This document shows, piece by piece, positions 24,708-33,075 of a stretch of DNA of 64,000 bases. The stretch's first letter is position 1; every line of letters starts with the position of its first letter. Source of the DNA: Kaistia adipata DSM 17808 (GTDB taxonomy: Bacteria > Pseudomonadota > Alphaproteobacteria > Rhizobiales > Kaistiaceae); contig NZ_KE383991.1 in assembly GCF_000423225.1 (NCBI RefSeq), positions 506,217 through 570,216 on the forward strand, read 5' to 3'. A program made the position numbers and the translations under genes. The notes under the pieces were generated by a model, which was given only the letters and a program-made list of their open reading frames with translations, did not search any database and was not told the origin of the DNA.

Positions 24708-25975
24708 GACGCCATGCCCCCTGTCCGCTGCATCGCATGCCAGTCATCGGCTAGCTGGTCCCGGAACTGCGGCGCGGCGATCGCGATCAGCCGTTCGGCG
24801 CGCTCGGCGACGCTCGCCCGGCGCAGATCGGCAACGCCATGCTCGGTGACGACGCAGTCGACATCGGTTCGCGAAACGCCGGCCGCCACGCCCGTCGGCA
24901 GCGCTGGCACGATGCGGCTGCGCCGGCCACCTTCGGCGCTCGCCGGCAGCGCGAGCCAAGAGCGCCCGCCCGAGGAGGCGCGCGCGCCACGAACGAAATC
25001 GACCATGCCACCCAGCCCGCTTACCTGGCGCCCGCCCAAGAATTCGGCGTTCGCCTGTCCCAATAAATCCACCTCGATCACCGAGTTGATGCTGATGAAG
25101 CGCTCGATTCGCGACAAGTGTCCAATCGCATGTGTCTCGCCAACTGGCCGGAAGCGCAATTGCGGCAGTGCACGCGCCCGTTCGTAGAGCACGGAACTAC
25201 CCAGGGCGACGCCAGTCGTGATGCCTTTCGAGAACACCCCGCGATCGATCAGCGGCAGGATCGGATCGGAGATCATGCCGCTGTGGAAGCCGAGGTCGCG
25301 ATGGTCGATGAGCGCGTCCAGAACCGCCTGCTGCATCTTGCCGAGACCGAGCTGGATCGTGTCGCCCTCGCGGATCAGCCCCGCGATGCGGACGCCGATG
25401 GCGTCGATCACCGGGTCGCGGCGACCGGAATCATAGGTGATCAGCGGCGCCGCCGCATCGACGAAGGCGGAAAAGCGCTCCACCGGGACGCGCGGGCCGT
25501 CGACGACATCCGGCATATCCGGGTTGATCTGACCGACGAGGCGGGCGCCCGCCTGAACCGGTGCCGGCGAGAAATCGGCAGCAACGCCGAAGCCGACCGT
25601 GCCGTCAGCGCGTGGCGGCGGCACCTGGAAATAGGCGACATCGACACGCCCGGGCTCGGCCAGGTGACGGTAGAGTTCGGTATAGTGCGCCGGCCAGATC
25701 GCGACAGTTCCGGCCGATTGTCCAGGACGCAATCCCTCGGCAGCGAAAATGCTGCGCGCGACGGTCTCGTGACCGATCGCCGAGAGATCGCGGCGATTGA
25801 CACCCGGGATATAGGCGCCCAGCAATTCGACGCCGCGCCAGAGATCCGGCTCGGCCGAAACCGCGTCGAGGATCGCGCCCGGCTCGCCGCAGCACCCGGC
25901 CAGGTAGACCCGCGCACCGGGCGGCGCGAGGGCCGCCGCCTCTCGCGCCGAGAGCTTGGGGATTGAACGCACCAC
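24704..25975 (-). CDS. Acetyl-CoA hydrolase / 4-hydroxybutyrate CoA-transferase family protein
   Basis: Class I CoA-transferase of about 424 residues. I prefer the GTG at 25975, which follows GAAGGTG at normal spacing; the frame extends to a TTG at 26029 with no ribosome site. Domain markers: PGARVYLAGCCGEPGAILDAV, the N-terminal domain end, QLGLGKMQQAVLDAL, HSGMISD, and SINSVIEVDLLGQANAE, whose Glu (IEVDL) is the residue that forms the glutamyl-CoA intermediate. GGRQVSGLGGMVDFVRGA closes the fold. Itaconate CoA-transferase (RipA) belongs to this family, and MaoC and CitE partners are in the same island. Co-transcribed with the GntR gene. Confidence 0.9.
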   Translation of the reverse strand: MVRSIPKLSAREAAALAPPGARVYLAGCCGEPGAILDAVSAEPDLWRGVELLGAYIPGVNRRDLSAIGHETVARSIFAAEGLRPGQSAGTVAIWPAHYTELYRHLAEPGRVDVAYFQVPPPRADGTVGFGVAADFSPAPVQAGARLVGQINPDMPDVVDGPRVPVERFSAFVDAAAPLITYDSGRRDPVIDAIGVRIAGLIREGDTIQLGLGKMQQAVLDALIDHRDLGFHSGMISDPILPLIDRGVFSKGITTGVALGSSVLYERARALPQLRFRPVGETHAIGHLSRIERFISINSVIEVDLLGQANAEFLGGRQVSGLGGMVDFVRGARASSGGRSWLALPASAEGGRRSRIVPALPTGVAAGVSRTDVDCVVTEHGVADLRRASVAERAERLIAIAAPQFRDQLADDWHAMQRTGGMAS

Positions 25976-26021
25976 CAGATTTTCACCTTCGATTCCAGGT
26001 GCCGAACCGCTGTATTCGCAC

Positions 26022-26062
26022 TTGCACAACGACCGAGCCTGGGTAAATATGTCCGGACAAAT
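26022..26062. promoter_or_regulatory. Operator F between the divergent CoA-transferase/gntR and MmgE/PaaK units
   Basis: ATATGTCCGGACAAAT at 26047-26062 differs from the other sites at one base. On the plus strand TTGCAC (26022-26027), a 17-base spacer and AAATAT (26045-26050) form a promoter whose -10 overlaps the operator. On the minus strand GTGACC and TATTTA flank the palindrome at 17 bases, a weaker candidate for the CoA-transferase/gntR unit. One site could therefore control both directions. Confidence 0.75.
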
Positions 26063-26104
26063 TTTAGGTCACTGTGCGGCAAACGCCGTTGCGGAGCAAG
26101 GGCG

Positions 26105-27460
26105 ATGACGGGTCTCGCAGACGAAAAAAGCGCGACGGAACGGTTGGTTGGCCTTTTGGCGCGACCGATTTCCGCCAGCGACAGGCAGCGGGCCGCGCGT
26201 CATCTCGTCGACTGGATCGGCTGCGCCGCGATCGGTCGCACCACCGAAACCGGACGGAGCATCGAGGCGGAGGCGACCGGGGCAACAACCGGCACGGCGC
26301 AGCTCTTCGGAGCGCGCCGAACCGATCCCGCGACGGCAGCTTTCGTGCTGGGCGGCTTTGGCAGCGTCCTCGAAATGGACGATGTCCACCGCGCCGCCCT
26401 GCTTCATCCCGGTCCCGTCGTCATTCCGGCGGCGCTGGCGGCGGCGACGGAGGACACCTGGGCCGAGGACCTCCTCGATGCGATCATCCAGGGCTACGAG
26501 GCGATCATCCGCGTCGGCGCCGCCGTCGGGCCCGGCCACTATGCCTACTTCCACAATACCGCGACCTCCGGCGGTTTCGGCGCGGCCGCGGCGGCCGGCA
26601 GCCTACTCGGCCTCGATCCAGCCGCCATGGTCGCCGCGCTCGGCAATGCCGGCAGCGTGGCGGGCGGGTTCTGGCAATGCCGCAACGAGCCGGTGATGAC
26701 CAAGACGCTGCACGTCGCCGAGGCGGCGCGGCGGGGGCTGATGGCGGCGCGGCTGGCGGCGCGCGGCTTCACCGGTCCCCGCTTCATCCTCGAGGGACCG
26801 CAAGGCTTCTTCGCCGCGACCTGCCCCGGCGCCTCGCCGGATGACGTCGTCGCCGATGCGGCAAGCGCCTGGAAGATCGCCGAGACGAGCTTCAAGCCCT
26901 GGCCGGCCTGCCGCCACGCCCATGCGGCGATCGACGCGGCGCTGGCGCTTCGCGGCGAACTCGGCGGACGCCCGATCGCGGCGATCGCGATCGACACCTA
27001 TGCCGACGCCAAGCTGTTCTGCGACAGGCCCCGGCCCGAGACGACCCTGCAGGCGAAGTTCAGCCTGCAGCATGCCGTCGCCGTCACGCTCCAGGACGGC
27101 GCGCCGCCGCTCGACGCCTTCGAACTGCCGGCGCTCGGCCGTCCCGAACTCGTGGCGCTGCGCGAACGGACCACGGTCGTCGCCAGCGATGTTTTCACCG
27201 CGCCCTATCCGCGCCATTTCGGCAGCGCCGTCACGGTCACGCTCGCAAGCGGCGAGACACTGACACACAGCGTCGCCGACGCCTGGGGCGACACGGAGAA
27301 CCCCGTTTCCGACGAGGCGCTGTTCGGCAAGGCACGTGACCTGATGGCCGCGGCCGGCCTCTCGCGTCAAAGCACCGATGAACTCATCGCGGCCGCACTC
27401 GGCCTCGCCGAAGGCGGCACGCTCGCCCCGCTCCGCGCCGCCATGGCCAAGGCGCCCTAG
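26105..27460 (+). CDS. MmgE/PrpD family protein (second of two)
   Basis: 451-residue protein of the 2-methylcitrate dehydratase/aconitate decarboxylase family. HLVDWIGCAAIGRTTETG, FVLGGFGSVLEMDDVHRAALLHPGPV, YFHNTATSGGFGAAAAAGSLLGL and ETSFKPWPACRHAHAAIDAAL are the recognisable segments. It differs strongly from the copy at 17334-18722. First gene of the rightward unit behind operator F, with AGGG before the ATG. Whether it dehydrates, decarboxylates or epimerises cannot be decided from sequence. Confidence 0.87.
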   Translation: MTGLADEKSATERLVGLLARPISASDRQRAARHLVDWIGCAAIGRTTETGRSIEAEATGATTGTAQLFGARRTDPATAAFVLGGFGSVLEMDDVHRAALLHPGPVVIPAALAAATEDTWAEDLLDAIIQGYEAIIRVGAAVGPGHYAYFHNTATSGGFGAAAAAGSLLGLDPAAMVAALGNAGSVAGGFWQCRNEPVMTKTLHVAEAARRGLMAARLAARGFTGPRFILEGPQGFFAATCPGASPDDVVADAASAWKIAETSFKPWPACRHAHAAIDAALALRGELGGRPIAAIAIDTYADAKLFCDRPRPETTLQAKFSLQHAVAVTLQDGAPPLDAFELPALGRPELVALRERTTVVASDVFTAPYPRHFGSAVTVTLASGETLTHSVADAWGDTENPVSDEALFGKARDLMAAAGLSRQSTDELIAAALGLAEGGTLAPLRAAMAKAP

Positions 27461-27509
27461 AGCGCCAGCCGCCCCATTCCTTCCAAACACGACAGGGAAC
27501 CGACACCCG

Positions 27510-28907
27510 ATGCTGCCGCCCAACTACTTCGAAGCGATGGACTATCCCGGAATCATCCGCGATTACGGCCGCCCGGAGCGCTTCGTCGAGCGCTTCACGG
27601 CGCTCAGCCGCGACGAGCTGCGTGCGATCCAGAACGAGCGTTTCCTGAAGATCGTCGCCTTCGCTTGGAAGATCCCGTTCTACCAGCGGCTCTGGGGCGC
27701 CAAGGGTGTGGAGCCCGGCGACATCCGTTCGATCGAGGACATCGTCAAGCTGCCGGCCTATTCGAAGTCCGACCTGATGGCCTCGGTCGAGGCGCATCCC
27801 CCAATCGGCGACTTCCACGGCCTCGACGCCTATCCCGCCGACCAGCGCCCGCCCCTCGTCTTCCAGACCACCAGCGGCACGACAGGCAAGCCGCAGCCGC
27901 TCCTCTTCGGCGCGAAGAGCCGCGAGATCCAGAACCTCCTGCTCGGCCGCTTCTATGCGCTGCAGGGCATCACGCGGGACGACATCGTCCACTCCGTGTA
28001 CGGCCACGGCATGGTCAATGGCGGTCACTATGTCCGTGAATCGATCCTGCACTGGGTCGGCGCGCAGATGATGACGGCCGGCACCGGCGTCGAGACGCGC
28101 TCCGCCAACCAGGTCGGCCTGATGAAGGAATTCGGCGCCACAGCGATCGTCGGCTTCGGCGACTACATCAAGCGCCTGTCCGACGTCGCCCGCGAAGCCG
28201 GCCTCGAGCCCGGCCGGGACATCCCGGTCCGCGTGATCTCCGGCCATATGGGCGCGGAAAGCCGCGAGACCATGAGCCGCGCCTGGGGCGGCTCGCAGGT
28301 GTTCGACTGGTACGGCGTCGGCGACACCGGCGCGATCGCCGGCGAAGGCCCCGACCTTTCCGGCATGTATGTGCAGGAAGACGCCCAGTATCTGGAAATC
28401 CTCGACATCGCGACGGGCGCGCCGGTCGCCGACGGCGAGAGCGGCGACATGGTCTGCACCTGCCTGTTCAAGGACGACGTCTTCCCGATCATCCGCTTCA
28501 ACACGCACGACGTCTCGGCGTTCAAGACCGATTCCTCGCCGCTCGGCCTCAACCTCCGCCGCATCGTCGGCTTCCTCGGCCGCAGCGACAACATGGTCAA
28601 GCTGCGCGGCATCAACATCTATCCGACCGGCATCGGCGCCCTTCTGACCGAGAACCACGCCGATCTGATGAGCGAGTATGTATGCCAGGTCGAGCGCGTC
28701 GGCGGACGCGACGAGATGACGGTGCATATCGAGGCGAGCGGCGCGCTCGACCGGCCGACCGAGGCCTATGAGGCGCTGCTCAAGACCCGCCTCGGCGTCG
28801 AGATCGCGGTCAAGCTGGCCGCGCCGGGCGCGCTGGTCCACCTGACGCAGATCGAGGTGCGCCAAAAGCCGATCCGCCTGATCGACAACCGCAAAGACGC
28901 GTCATGA
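27510..28907 (+). CDS. PaaK-like acyl/aryl-CoA ligase (AMP-forming, phenylacetate-CoA ligase family)
   Basis: 465-residue adenylate-forming ligase. Start at the ATG at 27510. The phosphate-binding loop FQTTSGTTGKPQPLLF (about 127-142), the adenine segment YGVGDTGAIAGEGP, and the hinge/C-terminal LGRSDNMVKLRGINIYPTGIG are typical of phenylacetate-CoA ligases. It would activate an aromatic or other carboxylic acid with ATP, in parallel with the CoA-transferases. Its stop overlaps the amidase ATG by four bases, which suggests that the acid released by the amidase is its substrate. Confidence 0.88.
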   Translation: MLPPNYFEAMDYPGIIRDYGRPERFVERFTALSRDELRAIQNERFLKIVAFAWKIPFYQRLWGAKGVEPGDIRSIEDIVKLPAYSKSDLMASVEAHPPIGDFHGLDAYPADQRPPLVFQTTSGTTGKPQPLLFGAKSREIQNLLLGRFYALQGITRDDIVHSVYGHGMVNGGHYVRESILHWVGAQMMTAGTGVETRSANQVGLMKEFGATAIVGFGDYIKRLSDVAREAGLEPGRDIPVRVISGHMGAESRETMSRAWGGSQVFDWYGVGDTGAIAGEGPDLSGMYVQEDAQYLEILDIATGAPVADGESGDMVCTCLFKDDVFPIIRFNTHDVSAFKTDSSPLGLNLRRIVGFLGRSDNMVKLRGINIYPTGIGALLTENHADLMSEYVCQVERVGGRDEMTVHIEASGALDRPTEAYEALLKTRLGVEIAVKLAAPGALVHLTQIEVRQKPIRLIDNRKDAS

Positions 28908-30247
28908 GCGACCTGCCGAGCGCCACGACGCTGGCCGGCGATCTCGCGGCCGGGCGGACGAGCTCGGCCGCGCTGACGCGGGCCGCGCTCAACCGCATCG
29001 CCGCGACCAACGACGACTGGCACATCTTCATCACCGTCGCGCCGGAGACGGCGCTGACGGAGGCGGCGGCGAGCGACGCGCGGCGCGCCGCCGGCCGTCC
29101 GCTCGGCCCGCTCGACGGCGTGCCGATCGCGGTGAAGGACAATATCGACGTCGCCGGCATGCCGACGACGGCCGGCATCGCCGCCTATCGCGACCGCGTG
29201 CCGGCGGAAGACGCCGGCGTCATCGCCCGGCTGCGCGCGGCCGGCGCCGTGCTGCTCGGCAAGCTCAACCTGCACGAAGGGGCACTCGGCGCGACGACCG
29301 ACAACCCGACCTATGGCCGCTGCGAGAACCCGCGCGTGCCGGGCTGCACGCCGGGCGGCTCCAGCGGCGGCTCCGGCGCGGCGGTGGCGGGCGATCTCGC
29401 CGCCATCACGCTCGGAACCGACACGATGGGCTCGGTCCGCATCCCCGCTGCCTATTGCGGCACATGGGGACTGAAGCCGACCCGCGGCCTCATCGGCAAT
29501 TCCGGCCTCACCTATCTCTCCTGGACACTCGACACGATCGGCCCGCTCGCCCATTCGCCCGCCGACCTCGCGCTCGCCATCGCCGCCATGGCGGGAGCGG
29601 ACGCGAGGGATCCGCGCAGCGTCGCAGCGCCGGCCGGATGGGACCCGACGCCCGTTCCGGCCGACCTCGCGGGAGTGGTGCTGGGACGCCCCTCCGTCGT
29701 CGACGCCGTGCCCTGCGAAGAGGAAGTGCGCGCCGCCTATGACGCGCTGCTCGCCCGCGCCGAGCGGGCCGGCGCGACCATCCGCGACGTGACGATCCCG
29801 GGCTGGGATACCGGCAAGGCCCGCCGCGCCGGGCTGCTGATTTCCGAGGCCGAAGCCGGCAGCCTGCTCGCCCACGATCTCGACACGCTCGGCGCCGGCT
29901 TCTCGGACGGCTTCCGCAGTTTCCTGAACTATGGCCGCAAGGCGCCCGGCGAGCGGATCGCCGCCGCTTACTGGGCGCTGGAGCAGCTCGGCCATGCCGC
30001 GCGGCAGTCGCTTGACGGCGTCGACGCGCTGATCCTGCCGACGGCGCCACAGCGCGCTTTCCCGCACGGATCGCCCGCACCGGCCGACCAGGCCGACTTC
30101 ACCGCGCTCGCCAATATCGCCGGCCTGCCCGCCGTCGCCTTCCCACTGCCGGGCGACAAGCCGAACTCCGCCCAGCTCGTCGGCCCCGCCTTCGCGGAAG
30201 GCCGCCTGCTCGGCATCGCCTCTGCGCTTTCGGAGATGACAAGCTGA
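28904..30247 (+). CDS. Amidase signature family hydrolase
   Basis: 447-residue amidase with a complete catalytic triad at canonical spacing: Lys78 (IAVKDNID), cis-Ser153 (GGSSGGSGAA) and nucleophile Ser177 (GTDTMGSVRIPA). Cytoplasmic, no signal peptide. Relatives hydrolyse aryl, alkyl or carbamoyl amides; it is not a GatA, because no gatB/gatC is nearby and the operon is catabolic. Overlaps the ligase gene at the start and shares the stop region with the GAF gene (30247). Confidence 0.92.
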   Translation: MSDLPSATTLAGDLAAGRTSSAALTRAALNRIAATNDDWHIFITVAPETALTEAAASDARRAAGRPLGPLDGVPIAVKDNIDVAGMPTTAGIAAYRDRVPAEDAGVIARLRAAGAVLLGKLNLHEGALGATTDNPTYGRCENPRVPGCTPGGSSGGSGAAVAGDLAAITLGTDTMGSVRIPAAYCGTWGLKPTRGLIGNSGLTYLSWTLDTIGPLAHSPADLALAIAAMAGADARDPRSVAAPAGWDPTPVPADLAGVVLGRPSVVDAVPCEEEVRAAYDALLARAERAGATIRDVTIPGWDTGKARRAGLLISEAEAGSLLAHDLDTLGAGFSDGFRSFLNYGRKAPGERIAAAYWALEQLGHAARQSLDGVDALILPTAPQRAFPHGSPAPADQADFTALANIAGLPAVAFPLPGDKPNSAQLVGPAFAEGRLLGIASALSEMTS

Positions 30248-30843
30248 TGATCGACGACCCGCTCGACTTCGTCGCCGCCGCCGGCCGGGAGGCCATTCAG
30301 GCCAGCAACGCCGAGGCCGCCATCCACACCATCATGCGCCGCGCCTCGGAGCTCGGCGATCCGGACGCGCATACCCGTCCGGGCGCGCTCGATCCGGGCC
30401 AGAAGCAGTTCTACGTGTCCGGCGGCTTCATGATCACGCCGGACCGGGACTATCTGATGCTGGTCGGCAATACCGGTTTTCCCGCCGAGCAGAGGCGCCT
30501 GATGGTGCCGATCGACGGCGGCAATCCGGGCTGGGTGGTCGCCAACCGGAAGTCGCTGGTGCTGCCGAACACCGACGAGGACCGCTCGTTCCGGCAATAT
30601 CTGAAGACATCGCGCATGGGATCGGCGCTCTATGCCCCCATGCTCTGGGAGGGTGAAATCCTCGGCCTGATCCTCGTGGCGGCGCAGGCGCGCAACACGC
30701 TGAGCAGCGCGGATCTCGCCATCCTGGATGCGCTGGCGCCGCTCGCCGCCGCGAGCTGGGTCGCCAAGGGCGGTCCGGCCTGGATGGCCTCGACCTATCC
30801 GCCGGCCGACGCCTGGCGCGCTTCCTCGGAAGGATTGAAATGA
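30247..30843 (+). CDS. Stand-alone GAF-domain protein
   Basis: 198-residue protein in which about residues 15-175 form a single GAF domain (VSGGFMITPDRDYLMLVG, PIDGGNPGWVVANRKSLVLPNTDEDRSFRQ, SALYAPMLWEGEILGLILVAAQ). No output or DNA-binding domain is attached. It contains no cysteine, which rules out a free-methionine sulfoxide reductase, the main enzymatic GAF family. The gene overlaps both the amidase and the acyl-CoA dehydrogenase genes. Possibly a small-molecule sensor or an accessory subunit of the pathway; function unknown. Confidence 0.8.
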   Translation: MIDDPLDFVAAAGREAIQASNAEAAIHTIMRRASELGDPDAHTRPGALDPGQKQFYVSGGFMITPDRDYLMLVGNTGFPAEQRRLMVPIDGGNPGWVVANRKSLVLPNTDEDRSFRQYLKTSRMGSALYAPMLWEGEILGLILVAAQARNTLSSADLAILDALAPLAAASWVAKGGPAWMASTYPPADAWRASSEGLK

Positions 30844-32576
30844 CCTGTGCCGCTCCCGTCGCCGACATCCTCGCGACGCTCCGCGCCTCCGGCGAGCTCG
30901 ACAGCCTGCTGGACGACACTCTGACGCTCGATCTTGTCGAGACCATCCTGACGGAAGCCACGCGTTTTGCCGCCGAGGCGATCGCGCCGCTGAACGCCAT
31001 CGCCGATCGCAATGGCCCGCATCTCGCTGAGGGCGTCGTCACGACCTCGCCTGGCTGGAAGGCGCTCTACACCGACTGGCGGACGTCGGGCTGGAACGCC
31101 CTCTCGGCTCCCGAGGCCTGGGGCGGACAGGAACTGCCCGGCATCGTGCAGGCGGCCTGCCGCGAGATCTGGAATTCGGCGTCGATGTCGTTCGGCATCG
31201 GCCCGACCCTGACCGAGGGCGCCATCGAGGCCCTGATCAGCCATGCGCCGGAAGCCCTGCAGCGGCTCTATCTGCCCCGCCTCGTCTCCGGCGAGTGGAT
31301 GGGCACGATGAACCTGACCGAGCCGCAATCGGGCTCGGATCTCTCGGGCATCCGTACCCGCGCCGAAGCTGCCGACGACGGCACCTACCGGATCTTCGGC
31401 CAAAAGATCTTCATCACCTATGGCGAGCATGACCTGACGGAGAATATCGTCCATCTCGTGTTGGCGCGGTTGCCGGGAGCCCCCGAGGGGACCCGCGGCA
31501 TCTCGCTGTTCCTGGTGCCGAAATTCCTCGTCAATCCGGACAGCTCGCTGGGCGAACGCAACGACCTCGTCTGCGTCGGCCTGGAGCACAAGCTCGGCCT
31601 GCACGGCTCGCCGACCTGCACCATGGCGTTCGGCGAGGCGGGCGGCGCGATCGGCTATCTGATCGGCGAGGAGAATCGTGGCCTGAACTGCATGTTCACC
31701 ATGATGAACAACACCCGCCTCGCCGTCGGCATCCAGGGCGTCGGCGTCGCCGAGCGCGCCTACCAGAAGGCCCGTGCCTTCGCCGCCGAGCGCCGCCAGG
31801 GACGCGCCGACCCGGCGGTCAAGGAACCGTCGCCGATCCTCGCCCATCCCGACGTCCAGCGCATGCTCCTGACCATGAAGGCGCAGACGGCGGCGGCGCG
31901 CGGCATCTGCTACAGGGCGGCGGCCGCCATCGACCGCAGCGAGCACGCCGAGGACGAGGCAGAGCGACGGCGCGCGCTGGCGATCGCCTCGCTGCTGACG
32001 CCGATCGCCAAGTCGTTCGCCACCGACACCGGCGTCGAGGTCGCGTCGCTCGGCGTCCAGGTGCATGGCGGCATGGGCTATATCGAGGAGACGGGGGCTG
32101 CCCAGTATTATCGCGATGCCCGCATTGCCCCGATCTACGAGGGCACCAACGGCATCCAGGCGATCGATCTGGTCACCCGCAAGATCGGCCAGGAGGACGG
32201 CGGCGTCATCGCAGCGCTCATCGCCGAGATGGAGACGGTGCTCGCGGCATCGACCAGGGAAGCCGACAATCGTCACCTTCGCGCGGCCGTGGAAATCCTC
32301 CGCGCCACGTCCCGTCACTTGCTGGACGGGATGGCCGGCGGACGGCGGGACGAGGTTCTGGCGTCGGCGACACCCTATCTCCGGCTGTTCGCCCTGACTC
32401 TCGGCGGCATCGAGTTGCTGAAGCTGGCCAACGCGGCCGGCGATGCGGCGCCGGCCCGCCGCCTGCTGTCGCGCTTCTTCAACGCGACGCTCGCCAGCAC
32501 CATCCCGGGCCTCGGCCAGTCGATCCTGAACGGCGCGCCCCTGAACCCGGCCGAGGCGGATAGCGCCCTGAGCTGA
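30840..32576 (+). CDS. Long acyl-CoA dehydrogenase (about 580-residue, DmdC-like class)
   Basis: 578-residue acyl-CoA dehydrogenase with the N-terminal extension and extra C-terminal domain of the large bacterial class that includes 3-methylmercaptopropionyl-CoA dehydrogenase. Markers are MNLTEPQSGSDLSGIRTRA, FGQKIFITYGEHDL, NNTRLAVGIQGVGVAERAYQ, VQVHGGMGYIEETGAAQYYRDARIAPIYEGTNGIQAIDL, with the catalytic-base Glu in YEGTN, then a C-terminal helical domain ending LNPAEADSALS. Substrates of this class include aryl- and thio-acyl-CoAs. Last gene of the unit from 26105; followed by a strong terminator. Confidence 0.93.
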   Translation: MTCAAPVADILATLRASGELDSLLDDTLTLDLVETILTEATRFAAEAIAPLNAIADRNGPHLAEGVVTTSPGWKALYTDWRTSGWNALSAPEAWGGQELPGIVQAACREIWNSASMSFGIGPTLTEGAIEALISHAPEALQRLYLPRLVSGEWMGTMNLTEPQSGSDLSGIRTRAEAADDGTYRIFGQKIFITYGEHDLTENIVHLVLARLPGAPEGTRGISLFLVPKFLVNPDSSLGERNDLVCVGLEHKLGLHGSPTCTMAFGEAGGAIGYLIGEENRGLNCMFTMMNNTRLAVGIQGVGVAERAYQKARAFAAERRQGRADPAVKEPSPILAHPDVQRMLLTMKAQTAAARGICYRAAAAIDRSEHAEDEAERRRALAIASLLTPIAKSFATDTGVEVASLGVQVHGGMGYIEETGAAQYYRDARIAPIYEGTNGIQAIDLVTRKIGQEDGGVIAALIAEMETVLAASTREADNRHLRAAVEILRATSRHLLDGMAGGRRDEVLASATPYLRLFALTLGGIELLKLANAAGDAAPARRLLSRFFNATLASTIPGLGQSILNGAPLNPAEADSALS

Positions 32577-32605
32577 ACGTCCCGTCTGACAGGTTGGAAG
32601 CGAAA

Positions 32606-32637
32606 CGGGCCCGCCATCCCTGAGGGAGGCGGGCCCG
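32606..32637. terminator. Rho-independent terminator
   Basis: CGGGCCCGCC (32606-32615) pairs perfectly with GGCGGGCCCG (32628-32637) around a 12-base loop, followed by AGCCTTTTC. It closes the rightward catabolic operon and could also serve the converging RidA gene; it is also the right-hand border of the island. Confidence 0.8.
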
Positions 32638-32691
32638 AGCCTTTTCAGTCGACGCGATACGCTGCCATGCGGCAGGCGACGTCGATCCCGG

Positions 32692-33051
32692 TTACGACGC
32701 CTTGTGGGCGAAGACCTGGATCTCGACCTTGAGCGCCGGATCGGCGAGCTTGGCCTCGACGGTGGCGCGGGCCGGCGCCGAACCGGGGGCGAGCCACTTG
32801 TCCCAGACGGCGTTCATGGCGTCGAAGTCCCCAATGTCCGGCAGCCAGATGTAGGCATAGAGGGCATCGGCCTTGGAGACGCCGGCATCGGCCAGCAGGC
32901 GGTCGATCTTCGCCAGCACGTCGGCGGTCTGGCCGGCGACGTCGAGCGTCTTGTCATCGGCGACCTGGCCGGAGACGACGACCATCGAGCCGGAGGCGGG
33001 CCAGGTGACGACGCCGCTCATGCGCTGGTTCTGGTGCAGACGAGTGATCAT
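32692..33051 (-). CDS. RidA/YjgF family enamine-imine deaminase-like protein
   Basis: 119-residue Rid protein. MVVVSGQVADDK and the active-site ARATVEAKLADP, whose Arg binds the carboxylate of the imine, are visible. Rid proteins hydrolyse reactive enamine/imine intermediates. The gene follows the D-amino-acid dehydrogenase by 24 bases, which fits a role in processing its imino-acid product. Last gene of the IclR-linked operon. The sequence around SGVVTWPASGS departs from archetypal RidA, so it may belong to another Rid subfamily. Confidence 0.88.
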   Translation of the reverse strand: MITRLHQNQRMSGVVTWPASGSMVVVSGQVADDKTLDVAGQTADVLAKIDRLLADAGVSKADALYAYIWLPDIGDFDAMNAVWDKWLAPGSAPARATVEAKLADPALKVEIQVFAHKAS

Positions 33052-33075
33052 GAAATGTCCTCTCTCGTTCAGGGG

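Noticed and set aside
25976-26029. TTG start for the CoA-transferase
   Set aside because: No ribosome site and a rare start codon; GTG at 25975 has GAAGGTG at good spacing and fits the family N-terminus.
28904-30247. Amidase as GatA of the amidotransferase
   Set aside because: No gatB or gatC nearby and the gene is embedded in a catabolic operon.
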